From: Apoda limacodes
Lineage: Eukaryota; Arthropoda; Insecta; Lepidoptera; Limacodidae
NCBI GenBank assembly: GCA_946406115.1
Contig: OX291558.1
Coordinates: 18,344,205-18,408,204 of the forward strand
Reading direction: 5' to 3'
Length of the DNA: 64,000 nucleotides
Shown here: in pieces, positions 21,831 through 34,859 of the stretch
How positions within the stretch are numbered: the stretch's first letter is position 1
Layout: the number at the start of each line of letters is the position of its first letter
Program-made: the position numbers and the translations under genes
Notes under the pieces: generated by a model
The model's database searches: none
Seen by the model: the letters and a program-made list of their open reading frames with translations, nothing else
What the model was told of the DNA's origin: nothing

Positions 21831-22030
21831 CCTTGCCAAGGTTTTCTTTAAGGACTACAGTATGGGGTTCTTCAAAAAAGAAGTTATTGAATGTTTGAAG
21901 GGTCGGCAACGCTTGAGTGATACTTCTGGTGTGTATGGTTCTTTCCATAGGCCACGGTGACCGCTTATCACCAGGCGGACCGTGTGCTTGTTTGCCACCT
22001 TTGCCACTTTAGTGGTATATAAAAAAACAT

Positions 22031-23600
22031 AGTATATTATATTTTCTTTGTGTCAGCATAGAGGCCTGGCATAGAGGTGTGCATTACTATGCATAGCGAT
22101 CTCGATTATAAAACAATAAAAACCAGCCAAATCCGCGTACACGCGTACACGTGTGGATTTCAGATTTTTTTTTATAGATTTGTAGAACACGTGGTTTAAA
22201 AGTTAGAAAGGGACACAAAAGTTTGAATTTCGTATAGAAGCTAATAACTTACAAAAACAACGTTTTAGAAAAAACATTTCTTAGAAACCTTATATAATTT
22301 TTAGGGACTTACTACTTACTAAGTGAATCAGTAGTTCTGATTTACAAATTAAGAATAATTGAAGGATTCCAAAAAATAAAAATCGGCAAAGTGCGAGTCG
22401 GACTCGCGCACGAAGGGTTCCGTACCATTATCTATAAAAACGGCAAAAAAAATTGTTGTTTGAGATTTTTTATATGATTCTAATATTTCAAGAAAAGCAA
22501 GTTTTTAAAAAAATCTTTTTTATTTTTTTTTATGTTATACTTTTTAGTGATAATTTAATTGATTTTTTATAGTTTATTGCCCAAGTTTCATAAGTTGGGT
22601 GATAAGAAATTGGAGAAGGAAATTATGTTCAATATAAATTAGTAATTAAATCACTTAATTTTTCACGTTCCACCCTAATGTCCACCTTCAGGTGCACGTC
22701 CTGCATATGCCAAGAGGAGATAACATCAATATGAACATCAAATTCGTGATCTGCGATCCTCAAAACCCTCGAATACCCATTTTGAAATTTTTTTTAATTT
22801 TTCACCTCCACCTCTAGTTTGTATCCCTGGTACAACTCTGGGAGGGGGTTGCTGGTCAAAGTAACTGTGGAATATTGTATTGTCATCCGAGCTTAGTGAT
22901 TATGCAAAATTTAATCGAATTGTGATAACACGAAGTATTGCTTGCACGATTCCATCAAAAGATGGAAGAAAAAAAATTTATTATTTTTTTTTACCAATTT
23001 ATGATTTTTACTAAATTTCATTTGGCACTTAGAAATACATATTGGATATCAGCAGGAGATCGCCTTTATTATTTAATAAAGTATTTATTAGTAAAATATT
23101 TCTCCCTTTGAGAAGGGAGTAATAAAATTAGATTTTTTATAGGATTGCCAATGCCTGATTTTTGCCGTTGGATGGCATTAGAAACGTCTATAAGCTAAGG
23201 CGAACATTATATATCAGGCTAGTTGGCGAAGATATCGGGTAACATCCATAACAATATTATCTCGAATTGATAACCTCCTTTTGTATGAAGTAGGTAAAAA
23301 ATAGGAACTTACTTAAGTAGGTATAGCATATAAATTTCTAGATCAGTATCCTAACGCTCTAACTAAGCAAAAATACCTATATTTAAAAAAAAAAAAACAC
23401 TTTTAAAAGCTGTTTCTGTCTACCTAATTACTTATCTGTTCTTCTGTGCTGAAAATTTTTAGGGTAATTTTCTTTAAGTCTTTTTGAAACATAACAGGTA
23501 AAAACCTTAAAAACATGCAAAAAATCAGAAATACAAAAAAAAAACAAAATTTCATAACTATATAAATAGTATATTACAAAAACTACTTTTTACCTTTGGC
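22031..23600. repeat. Repeat-derived intergenic DNA
   Basis: At 22380-22460 lies a start piece of the GCGAGTCGGACTCGCGCACG repeat. The part to 22900 (with CACCTCCACCTCTAG) looks repeat-like but is not assigned. The rest is AT-rich with no gene seen. Confidence 0.5.
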
Positions 23601-23659
23601 TTGTGTTACCTACCGTAGAACATACTACTATAGGTATCTAACTAGGAACATACTCAAGT

Positions 23660-23847
23660 GATTATATTCTCTATGAACACTATTCCAGAATTCGATGCCG
23701 GGCTAGCATAAGCGAGGCAGCTAGCAAACCACGCCACAGTGTATCCAATCCAGATCCAATACAGTGCAGTGAGTCAGTCAGTCAGTATACGTGCTCGCGG
23801 CAAACAGCGCGGGTGGGCGTTCGGTCATGAGAGAAGCGTCTGGCAGG
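23660..23847 (+). promoter_or_regulatory. Putative promoter and 5' UTR of Unc-76
   Basis: The GC content rises just before the exon. Three overlapping copies of the arthropod initiator TCAGT lie at about 23774-23786, in GAGTCAGTCAGTCAGTATAC. No TATA box was seen at the expected distance. The frame is open from about 23791 but has no ATG before 23827. Confidence 0.5.
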
Positions 23848-24239
23848 ATGGCCGAACTACAGTTCGAGGCTCCACTCGCGCAAATTGAGGAGGCGGACGA
23901 TTGCCTCTCAACCGCAGACTTCCCGCAGAAAACCATAAACGGCAACAATATACACATAAACAACATTAATAATCTCAAAAGTGAAATAGTGAAAATGAAA
24001 AATGATACTAACAAAATAAACGATAATGACGAACTTAAACTGGTGAAGTGCAAACAGGATAATAATATGCAAAATGGGGACGGGGACAATTTTACGGAGA
24101 CCTTCTCGGGGTCGCTTGAGGATTTAGTGAACACATTTGATGAGAAGATAACAAAATGCTTCGGAAATTACGAAGAAAGTGTAGAAAAGTTGGCGCCGGT
24201 GCAGGTTCGCTCTCAGGAGGAAATAATGAACGAATGCCA
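23848..24239 (+). CDS. Unc-76: Unc-76 / FEZ kinesin adaptor, first coding exon (partial gene)
   Basis: The exon encodes 130 residues plus two bases, ending at donor CA/GTAAGTATT. The start at 23848 gives MAELQFEAPLAQIEEADD, the N-terminus of insect Unc-76. An earlier in-frame ATG at 23827 is less likely. Residues 87-118 contain GSLEDLVNTFDEKITKCFGN and SVEKLAPV, the conserved FEZ motif, which in human FEZ1 reads similarly. FEZ/Unc-76 proteins bind kinesin-1 heavy chain and act in axonal transport and axon bundling. The Asn/Lys-rich segment 31-85 is low in complexity. No further exon (WDxLTDN or the C-terminal coiled coil) was found before 64000. The overlapping antisense frame is a shadow. 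Confidence 0.85.
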
Positions 24240-27200
24240 GTAAGTATTTATTTAAAATAAAGGAGAACTAAAACAAACTATAAAAGGCTGAAGAAAAAAG
24301 ACTGCGCCCCCTTTTAGATAGTAGGCACTTTTGTCTGAAGTAAATTCAAAACCTTTACAATGAGTTAAAACATATTGTAAACAAATTCCTAAAATCAGAA
24401 CAATGTAGGTAACGGAAGTAGGGAAATTTTAAATTGTGAAATGAGGAAAAACAAAAGGGGCGAATTCCGCGCATGGCATTCGCTGGACAGAAGAACGATC
24501 GATCGGGTACGGGGAGAAGGGTGCGTTGTAGGGGTGGTCATGATGACGCATCGCACCCTTGTCCATGTCAACCCTCGGCTTGCCTTTGTGACACCTTTGT
24601 TACCAACCTAAACATTCATGCGACCATAAACAGAACGGGTTTTTTACTTGTTTTAATTGGAATAGGACATCAGAAAGGAATTTATTCTAAGAGAACTTGT
24701 ACTTTTTGAAATGTTTATGTATCGATAAAATATCGATGACATATAAAACAAATTCATTATAATGAAAATTTATACTTGATATATTTTAAATTTTATAAAT
24801 CTGAATTTTATAGAATATTTACTTGCGTTTAATTGAAGTTGACATAAAAAGGAAATTCATTTTATTTGTACTTCAGAATATTCAAATTTCAGGAAACTAA
24901 ATATTAATTCAGACTTTGAGTAATAACTTAGTCTAAGATTATAAATGTGTATTTAAGAACTTAAAATACATACTAAACAAAGTCAAGAAGTTATAAAATT
25001 AAAATTAAATTAAAAACTAATAAAAAAAGATTTGGTTTATGTGATGTATAAAAAGGTACCTTAACTATTTCAAAATTCAAATAATGAATGAATCAATGTT
25101 TAGCTCAAATAATTTATGGTTTCTAACATTAAAAAATTGCCTACATCTGCCTGCCTACCCACACACTACTAAAGTCAGTAGGAGTTTTCGAGGCCGTATC
25201 AGAAATCCTATTAAAAAGATATATTTCTATAGCTTCAACGAAGAATGACAGATCAATCAGTTGATTACTAAACAAATAAATAATATGTTCAAAGAAATGT
25301 TTATTATAATTAAAAATGTAAACACAATAAAATACCACACCATTATTGATATGTGTATCTTCGCTTTCCATTGTTACTATCTGCAAGTAAATAGTGCATG
25401 CACGTTTTTATTGTGTCGTGAGAATAATTATACAAAAAGCTTTCTACAGAGCGAAGCTTACAATAGTAAGTAACGTTACGTTAACAGTTACTTGTTGCTA
25501 CGTTATTACCTATTTGGGCTTATTTATATTATGTAATGATTTTATTGTTTTTAATACCGATTTTACCACATTTTTTATTATCGTTTTAACTTGTTCCATA
25601 GTCATACAATTTAATAGCTCGTTTGTGTGCATCTACGTTATATTTTACCTGTGTATTGTTTACAAACTGCTAAAAAATCAATGAGGCACACACATCATGA
25701 GTAAGCACTCATCATCTCACAACCTTACCTAAAATTAAGATCAAACCAATATTGAGATTATCTGAATCGGAATCATCTTTTCTTTTTTTTGAATTCAGCG
25801 AAACCTACCTAGAAGTTTATTTTACCTACGCCAGATTGGTTCTTTTAGTTGTCAAATTGTTTTGGAGGCGATCCAGGTGACCTAGATGCCAATGCGTCTC
25901 GGGAACATCACGTAACTGAAAACAAAACGAAAACAACTAAATGAGGTGTTCCCAAATTGGTAATTAACCACTTATAAAATATTTATAACAATTCTTAATG
26001 TTGGTAACATTAGCATCAGAAACAGTTAAGTCATTTAAATATGTTTGCTTTGATAATTATGTTAGTCATTAGTAATGTGCACAAACAGAAACATTTTACA
26101 TCGACAAAACAATATACAAACGACAACATAATATATAAATTTGGAATAAATGAAACTGTAAAATTAGAAATTTAAATAATATTCATAAAATAATCAATGC
26201 ATGATAGAAATACAAAACGACAGGTGCCCAAACTGTAGGAGTTTCGATATGGCGTGATTCAACTTATGAACACGCGCAGATGTTAAGGCCACCTTCTGTT
26301 AAAATAATATTGGAAAACCACCTTGCCAAATATTAATACATCGTAAAATTCTGCGGGCAAAAATTGCATGTAAACCTGTCTCGATAATTAATTTTTACCA
26401 AAAAAATATCATACAACAATTTGATGGGAACCAAATCTGGAAACCAGTTCGGATAGAAAATACGGTTTTAAAATTTGATTCTTGACAAATATAAGCAATA
26501 AATAAGTCTCTAATAAGTAAAAAATAAGTCTCTACAGCAGAAAGAACTGTGATCTCAGTGAAATTTGCAACAAAATTACTAGAAATTTGTTTATTGACAA
26601 CACAAAAAGACACAAAAAGAAAGAAAAAGAAAATACTTAGCTCAAAGGTCTGTCTTAGTCTTTTTTTTTTACTTTTTAGTTTATATTAGAAGTCAGTTTG
26701 ATTATTTTACGAGTATGATTTTTTTTTACCAATGTGGCGAGTAAGCGTAACACTCCCGTTAATATTTCTCTTTTCACTCAAATAAATAGATAATAAAAGT
26801 CTCTTTTACTCAAAAAATTAAATAGATCACAGACGTCGCTTTGATATATAATTTTAGCCATTTAATATATTTTGTACTTAATATTCATGTCTTTTATTGG
26901 CAGCGGCACACGACACACGTCCGTACATTCAGACCCTTTTTGAATACGTAATCAATTCATAGTATTATTATCCATTTTTTTGCACGGAAATATGAGTAAT
27001 GAGTTTTGTTTGTATTTATATATTTGTACCTCATAAATATTTAAACAGCGGTAGAAATCACTCTACTAAAAATAATACTGCAATTACTTCTGTTAAATAA
27101 TTTACACACAGTTATAATATCAGTATTGCATGCGCATTTAACTTGTGACCTTACTTATATGCAACGGATTTCGTAATCACTGATTACGTAATTACTTGAA

Positions 27201-30200
27201 TTTCATCGTGATTGTACCAGTTTTATTTTTAAAATAATATTTTGTTTTTTCTTATAGTTAACAATTGGTTAGTAGATTAAAACCGACTTCAAATATTAAA
27301 TAAAAAATAAAGAAAGTCTTTAACAGACTAAACATTGAGATAAACTATAATTTTATAAATCTGTGCCTTATAAGATAATATTTTTTTTTTAGATTTTAAG
27401 TTAAAACATGATTTTCTTAACGTATATCAGATCTTAGAACTTCATTTTATAACCCAAATCTGGTTTCCATGGTAATAAATATCCTTACTAAAATATGGGA
27501 TCCCTTAAAGGGTGAACTATTTCATAAATTCATATAAAAAAAAATTGGTTGCTCGTTATCGGGTCCTGGTGCAATAACCGTAAGATTCATGAATGTTTTC
27601 AGACAATACAGATGAATTTAGAACCTACTTCTATTTTGAAGGTTTATAATATACCTAGTCTTCAGACAGGACAGAAGGTTTGTGAGAGGAGAGTACGCAA
27701 CGGATTTATAAGTTTGAATTTCATATTTGAAAGTGAGAACAATGATATTGTCTACTAAATTGTTTATCTCAATTAATGCGCCACAGTTTGCAATGTTATC
27801 AACATGTCCTCTCTACGGAAGCGTGTTCTAGATTTCGTGATGCAGCAATTTAACATATACAATTCATTTCAAACTTACGACTTGACATAAACAAACTGAT
27901 ATATATTATTTATTTTTTAATAATTATTTTATTTTTTATAATTTGTGAGCCTAGTCACAAATTTTTTTTTTTTTTTTAATTGTCCAGGCGGCTTAAGAAG
28001 CTCTGAAAGGCTATTTGGCTTGTATTATGACGACAATAATGGCGCCAAAATTCTCATTTGTCGGAGTGTCAAGTAAAAAAAAAACCTTTGCTCGTTGTTA
28101 CTTGCTCATTGTTTTCAATTCATCCTCTATAAGTCATCGATGCATAATACTTCACCGGTCTTCATAACACTGCTGAAATTTGTCGCCGAATCCTACTGGT
28201 TTTATTTAAAAAAATAAATAAGCAAAAACTCGTCTACTTTGCTTTAATACGCTCTTAACCGTAACCACTTTGTATCGTTGGCTTAAGTTTCTAAGTAATT
28301 AAATTTACTGACACATTACTGGCTACATGACCTGTTTTCATTATGTTAACTTTATACATTAATAATATATATAAAAGAACGTTATTATAGCTAGCAAAAA
28401 GCTCCCGTATTTTTTCTACACATACGGGCAAATAACTTGCAATTAAAATGATGCTTATAAACTTTGATTTTATATTTGTTAACGAGCATTGAAAGCAGAA
28501 GAAGTTTGGGTTATAATTTTTCCAGAGCACTAAAAGTGAAATAATGAAAATTTTATGACGTTAAAGTCTTTAGAAAGTCAACATTGACTGTTATTAACAC
28601 AATTCTGGTGGTCTAAAGTATCCCACGCTGTATCTTTAAACATGTATCACTGACGGCTTTAATCTTAGCGGCATTTTATTACCAAAATATTTTGAGACAA
28701 AGCTTAAAAAAATTACCATTAACATTAAAAGTTGATATAAGCAGTGTAATTAAAAAAGGAAATTAAAATTGTCTAATTCAGCACTAGCTATAGAAAGCAT
28801 TAAGAAATGTTTAACGACTACGGAAATTACTATGCAGGACTTGATAAAGATGTATCCTATTACTTATTCTATGGTATAATGTCCAGGTTTCAATTTTTAA
28901 TTTCTAACAGAGTGGTAGTCGCAGTGGCTCGATACATAGTCACATCATAATAATGAACATTTTTAGCCCTGTGTGACAGGTGGTTAGCCTATCGACGCAA
29001 CATTCCTTATGAAAAAGACAGACAGATGTACTATAAATTAAATTAGGACATAACAAATATGCATACACAATCATTCTTCATGTATTGTTAAAGCCGTAGT
29101 GTTGTGCCATCGTAATCATTAATCACATCGACGAACCAATTTAAATCTCCAAATGGAGACTAATGATCACATTTTGTCTGCTCTATATCAAACATTACTA
29201 AATCAGTTCCGAACCAGTTTTTGTTTTACCTATCATTACGTACATACTGTTTTATAATTCAGCTTCATATAAGTTGCGTTATTCTTATATTCCTACAGAA
29301 ATGATTTATTTTTTACTGTTATTAGACTGGTAATACTTGTTTACATTTCTGTTTATCAATGTTAACATACCTATGCTATTGACCGTTGTAAAATACTAAG
29401 CAAATGGTCAGTGTTTATCAGAAAACTGGATTTCTTTATGATGAGATTTTAAAAGCATCCATTTCGAACATTCAATGTAAACGGTCTACTATCGTGGATA
29501 AGTTTCATTTTATGGTTTTAGGAGCCTTTATGTTGTTTAATAAAGGTAATAGCCTGGCTATTATGTGTATTGTTTTTCAATAATTATATAGAGCAGTGAC
29601 TCGTGTGGTAGTCTCCGAAGTTGTCTGGATAAAAAACAATTTATCTTCATTTGAGATAATTACTTACTAAACATTCTTCTTTAGTTATTTTATTGGTGGA
29701 TAGTTTGTAGGTGACATTTTTATTGGATCAAAAGCTGACTTACCTTGTTGCCCATGTATTTCATTGTGTCCTAAAAATCTAATAATAAATTTGCAGACCA
29801 GACTTGAAAAGACAGATTTGAAAATTATAGTTTAAAACTATTTGTAAGAGAAAATAAATGGTCTTATTTTTACCTACGTATATTACTTTTCGTTTTGTCT
29901 TTTTTGTACTTTAGGCATGGTCAATTTCGAATGAGTTTTTAAAGCAAGTTATCTTGATTAAAATCACCTATAGGTCTTAAAGGTAATTTAACGTTCATTA
30001 CAATTTTCACATATTGTCATAAAAAACTTTGAAAACATATAAATACAGTAAAACACAATAGTGGTAATTCAACTGAATGTCATGCGCAAAAAACAATGTA
30101 TTTACTGTAATGCTATATCTAAATCAATCAGTAAAGATTACTATGCAGTTTCAAAAAGTACATTGACATCTGACTCAGGTTTGTCAATGATCATGACCAC

Positions 30201-30808
30201 TAAGTCACCAAACAGTTCAACATTTAGGTGCAGCTCTGGTCCAATTACACGGTAGAGCAGCTCAAGTGCAATGCCATTAGCAACTGTTTATCGATAATGT
30301 GGTGAACGTAAGCACTATTTTGTAGTCAATGGAAATGAACCAGTTATTCGGTTCTATCACGAAATTATGTGCAACCATCGCATTGTTATTTGTCCCATCA
30401 CTATAGTAATACGTGCTATAAGTGACAGATTGTTTACTTTGTCTTTTTGTTTTATCAGTATTTATCGGTATTAAAGATGAGGTCATGTTCTCTAGACATA
30501 ATAAAAGACTTATCTAGAAAGAAATGTGTAGAGTAGAGTGTAGAGTTGGTACATGTATAAGTTTCTCATATGTCATTTTCAACGAATATTTGACATTGAT
30601 CTTGTACAAAATAATCACGTTAAGAGACCCTAAGCTCTTCAAAACAAAACTTAGCCTCTGAAATAAGGTAGCTTTAAAAAATTTAAAGAATTTTAAGGAC
30701 CAGTAGATCTAAAGAATAGGTATCACGTACGTCAGTATATAAAAACAAAAAAACTTACATTTTATCCTTATAGTTTACTCCTATATATTTTATAGTCGTT
30801 AGCAAAAT
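24240..30808. other. Presumed Unc-76 first intron, proximal part
   Basis: AT-rich and mostly featureless. A GC-rich hairpin, AAGGGTGCG at 24527-24535 with CGCACCCTT at 24552-24560, lies 290 bases after the donor. No exon, RNA gene or clear transposon was recognised. Confidence 0.45.
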
Positions 30809-31015
30809 ATGCCAATATACCATGTTATTACTACGCAAGCAAGCCAGATTGTCCCAAGATCTCATATGACGACGTATGACGCATCCGAAGCCATATGTCG
30901 CAGCACTAACACACAGCTCTCTCGAATTACCCACTCTGCTCTTCGCCTACTTCTCGACGACAGCTACACACAGCCCAGATGGGTTTTTAATGATATGACT
31001 ACATATCTGATATAA
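30809..31015 (+). other. Unassigned 68-residue open frame in a GC-richer island
   Basis: It reads MPIYHVITTQASQIVPRSHM to LLLDDSYTQPRWVFNDMTTY and then stops. The base composition is clearly higher in GC than the DNA around it, which is why it is noted. No family is recognised, and no splice sites or repeats were found that would explain it. Confidence 0.2.
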
Positions 31016-31829
31016 CACCGCCTACTTGCAATGATTATATGCGTAATAAATAATTTATTTAAGTATAGGTCATTCAAGGTTTGTCAGTGATAAATGTTAA
31101 AAAGCGATAAGTAAACGATAAGTATTTGGTAATTTCGTTAGTATTTTGAATAAAGGTGTCACACAATTATAATTAATTGGAAGTATTTAGCTAAGCTAGT
31201 CTTCCTTAATATTAAGCTAATCGAATATATGTCAATGCCGGTGACATAATTTAAGGAAAACCAAACAACAAAAGAAGTGATTTTTTGATATAAAATATTT
31301 TAATCCCAAAAGGAAGCCATTAACTCAGATACGAAAACAATAATTTACCCTTGGGTTGTTTTTGTTGGATGCAAATTTTTTGATGCAAAATCCAGACCGG
31401 ATGGAACATTGTCGTCTGCAGTTATAAATTCATTTATGATAATGTCCAAGTCACCTGTTTTATTTTAACTACTGCGTTGCATATTTTTTTGAGATTAAGC
31501 AGGGTTTAAACTACCTAAAGTTTTCTTTTAACCACATCGAAAAAAGTTGAAAAAGTACTTTACAGTCATGTAATTTTTTTTTTCGAATTTAAATATCTTA
31601 CTTTTTTTTCTCTGTGACGACATTACCTATTAAGAACTTTGCCTATTTTTTTTATTTCCTCTAATCAAGGAAAGCCATACAAATTACAATGGATTTTCAT
31701 ACAATGTTCCTGTATTTATACAATCTTAAAAGTATAATTTTCTGCTTCCATTTTAGGAACAAAGTTTCTATTACCACAGCATAACCAAATAGATATCAGT
31801 GATTTCAGGTAAAAAATAATCAAATACTA

Positions 31830-31990
31830 GGTTCAAGTCAAAGTTAAAGTCCAAATTATTTTTATTAAAATTAGGTTTTTACAAACAATTTCCATCCACC
31901 CTCCAGTTCACAAATGCTGATTTCTATAGAGAAAATCCGGCAAGAAACTCTATAGTTACTACAAGAAAGATAGTTAGAAGAAAATCATTT
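31830..31990 (-). mobile_element. LINE 3' end (GAGTTTCTTGCCGG type)
   Basis: The plus strand reads GTCAAAGTTAAAGTCCAAAT, then GGCAAGAAACTC. On the minus strand this is the usual end of lepidopteran LINEs, GAGTTTCTTGCCGG followed by an A/T-rich tail. Heavily truncated. Confidence 0.55.
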
Positions 31991-32434
31991 TTCATTACAT
32001 TATTGAAATTAATCTACACTTTTATATTTTTTGCTCCATCCCACCAACTTCTGATGTGTTAGCGCTTGGAACTTTTCAATCATATCTTGTACAAGTATTA
32101 AATACAAAATAAATAAACATTTATAATGGCTTATTGAATACGGCTACTTAGGAAACATTACCGTCTTCGAGAATAACAAATTCTTCTCACCTAATTTAAC
32201 ACCAAAACCGCTAGCGTTAAGCGCTTTGGGCCGCGTTGTGTTCATACCAACACGCTGACCTTCCATCAATTTAAAATAGATTACTCTACACACTGAACTT
32301 TGCTTGGCATTTGAATATATATATATGTAAGTGTATATGTTGTGTAAGGTGAGCTCATACAGTACGTATTGCTAAAGATGTTAGGCCTACTAAACTTTTA
32401 TTCCTTGCTGTAGTGCTGTTTTTTAAAACTAAAT

Positions 32435-32665
32435 ATATATAAATCTCGTGTCACAATGTTTGTCCTCAATGGACTCCTAAACTACTGAACCGATTTTGAT
32501 CAAACTTCGTAAATATCTGTTATTTGATCCAACTTAAAAGATAGGATAGTTTTTATCTCGATATGTCAAGTGCGAGCCGGACTCGGGCACTATAGGTAAA
32601 AACCTACTTTCGCCGGGTACAGAGGGACGGCAGCGGAACAACGTTCGCCGGGACAGCTAGTTTAT
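32435..32665 (+). repeat. Dispersed repeat ending in CGCCGGGACAGCTAGT
   Basis: The text AATCTCGTGTCACAATG, then CTACTGAACCGATTTTG and GCCGGGACAGCTAGT is a common lepidopteran non-coding repeat, possibly an RTE-type LINE end. There is no coding sequence. Confidence 0.55.
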
Positions 32666-32804
32666 TATAAAATTAAAAAGTAAATACATACTTAATATAA
32701 ATTAGTAGTTCAAACACTGAAATTGAACCATTAAAAATGTAAGATTAAAATTATATTTTATTATGTTACTATTAATTATTATTTTATTATTATCAGAAGC
32801 TTTA

Positions 32805-33180
32805 GCCCGCGGTTTTGCCTGCGGCAATTCTGCGGATTCTAACGGCAACTCCTTGATTATACTAAAGAAAGTTTGTTATAGCAAGCTATAGCTGCAGATA
32901 TGGTTCGTTCAAGTGGAATTCAATTATAGTTATACCCAAGGGAACTTTTTATTTTTTTGAGATAAAAAATAACCTTGTCCTTTTCCGTAATTTCAACTAT
33001 ATCTCTGTGCGAACTTTTGAATTGTTCGGGACAAAAAGTAGCTTATGTGTTAATTCAGGGTGTCAGCTACCTCCATACCTAATTTCATCAAAAGTGGTCC
33101 AGCCGTTTGAGCGTGAAGAAGTAACAAACATACAAACACATTAACAAAATTTGGCCTATATAAGATTAGTGTGATTACAC
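32805..33180 (+). repeat. Dispersed repeat (TTTAGCCCGCGG to AGCGTGAAGAAGTAAC)
   Basis: It contains AGCCCGCGGTTTTGCC, TTTCATCAAAAGTGGTCCAG and GAGCGTGAAGAAGTAACAAA, as in related pieces at 40070 and 43150. Non-coding. Confidence 0.6.
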
Positions 33181-33830
33181 ACACATACACAAATATAAAT
33201 GTAGATGTATCGAATTATTTTAGTATTTTAAGTTGTAAGTACTTAGCGTAGTTGATACTTTTTTACATAATGGCAATGATTTAAAAAACTGTCAAATTAC
33301 CTATGTAGATTTATGATACTCTCTATGTTTTGTATTAGGTATATATGCCTGATTACGCCTAAATAAATTGGTGAAATATTTGAATTAAGTACGAGTTTTT
33401 TGTTGTGTACAGTGAGAGTTATATTATATTGCTTTAAATATAAGTGTATAACCTGACTCAAAATCTATTTGCAATTCGGGTAAACAAAAATGACCTTGAC
33501 ACGCGTCTTTCGCTTTGTTAGTCTATACAATATATACATAAATACGTATAATATTTCTCATCGTAAATTCGGAATTTTGTAGATTTTATATTTAATCAGT
33601 GTCGTGATTTGAAAATCAGTTAAAGAATGTGACAATAAAGGTAATCATATAAGTATTTTAATGATTTATGATTAAATTACCAGAAAAAGTGATCATTAAG
33701 TAAAGTTAGGTTATGTTTACAAGATTTGCAAATTGATTTTGAGTCAGGTTTAGTTTTCTTTTTGTACATAATGACGTCTGCAATGATTGATAATATATGA
33801 CGATAAGAAGTGGTGCATATTGTAACTTAC

Positions 33831-33998
33831 CTTTTTTTTTATACCACTAAGATGGCAAACAAGCTTACGGTCGTCCGCCTGATGGTAAACGGTCACCGTA
33901 GCCTATGGACGCTTGCAACAGCAGGGGTATCACTCGCGCGTTGCCGACCCTACAGAAATCTAATAACTTCTTTCTTCTAGAACTCCATACTGTATTCC
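33831..33998 (-). mobile_element. Short 3' end of the GGTGGCAAACAAG LINE family
   Basis: Same 3' tail as at 6308 and 15893, with the A-run at 33831 and the match extending to about 33998 (CCATACTGTATTCC). A MITE begins right at its upstream edge. Confidence 0.85.
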
Positions 33999-34002
33999 TA
34001 CA

Positions 34003-34301
34003 GGCTCAGATCAATTGAAAAAAATCAGATGGAACCTAGCTGCGACAATGAAGTGAGGCCGGTTAAAACTACACTTCGCCGTGTACATATATTGATATAC
34101 ATACATTTTTACTTGAAAATTTGGATAATTTTGAAAACATTTTGCTCGACGCGCCTATACCGATGGCTCGACTAACAAGGCAAGGTGTACTTTCGTTGTA
34201 TATGTGTGCGTGCGATTGTGTATGTACACGGCGAGGTGTAGTTTCAACTGGACTTAATTGTCGCAGAAGTTCCATCTTAAGTTTTCTATTTGATCTGAGC
34301 C
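34003..34301. mobile_element. 299-bp hairpin MITE with TACA target duplication
   Basis: It begins GGCTCAGATC and ends GATCTGAGCC, flanked on both sides by TACA (33999-34002, 34302-34305). The arms 34003-34089 and 34221-34301 pair along most of their length, for instance AAAACTACACTTCGCCGTGT with ACACGGCGAGGTGTAGTTTC. The open frames on both strands here are consequences of the repeat. Confidence 0.85.
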
Positions 34302-34859
34302 TACAGCAACAATTACGCATAGGTAATCTTCTATTGTCTTTGCAGCATTCTTAAGTGTAACACCATTAACTTTTGGCTGCTTTCGGCTATCTACTGTTAC
34401 CCGCAGAGGCTGTTATAAACCGCAAAACGACTAACCTCATTTTTTATTTCCTCTTCACTTTCAAAAAACGCTATAAGAAATATTTTTACTAGAGTTGGCA
34501 ACATTTATTTTTTGCGGACTGACGTTGATTATCTGTAGATTAAAATTCTTTTTTCGTATCTGAGCCACAAGCTGTCTGCTCAGCCTGACTTGTTTATAAA
34601 TATCCAGGCCTGGCAATATGGTTATTTCAGCAAAGTTCACGTCATCACGCCTGGAAATGTTTGCATGACTCTCTGTATGACTAAACACTAACTCATTGCC
34701 CGGGATGGTTATATGCGTAATAATGAGTAATTAATTATTCTTCAGAACTTTGCTTATTTGTTAATAGTTTCAGTTTTGATTCATACGTTTGCTTGTTGGA
34801 CTTATATGGATTTTGTATGCATGATAAGAATGACGCATGACGTCACCGGACCGTGATAT

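Larger units (their letters stand above)
18420..22030 (+). mobile_element. LINE copy F, long but dead
   Basis: A GC-rich 5' part (about 18420-19000; possible 5' UTR or ORF1 remnant, with a duplicated CTCGAAT...GCCCGAAC block) is followed by APE endonuclease, linker, reverse transcriptase and C-terminal domain, and a 3' UTR ending GCCACTTTAGTGGTATATAA near 22026. Domains are in different frames with several stops. From 20490 on it matches copy B in the opposite direction. The 5' boundary is uncertain. Confidence 0.85.

Noticed and set aside
23778..24134. 118-residue antisense frame over Unc-76 exon 1
   Set aside because: It lies opposite the well-supported FEZ-like exon and has a hydrophobic, low-complexity composition expected of an antisense shadow.
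34069..34354. Overlapping open frames on both strands
   Set aside because: They arise from the inverted arms of the 299-bp MITE.
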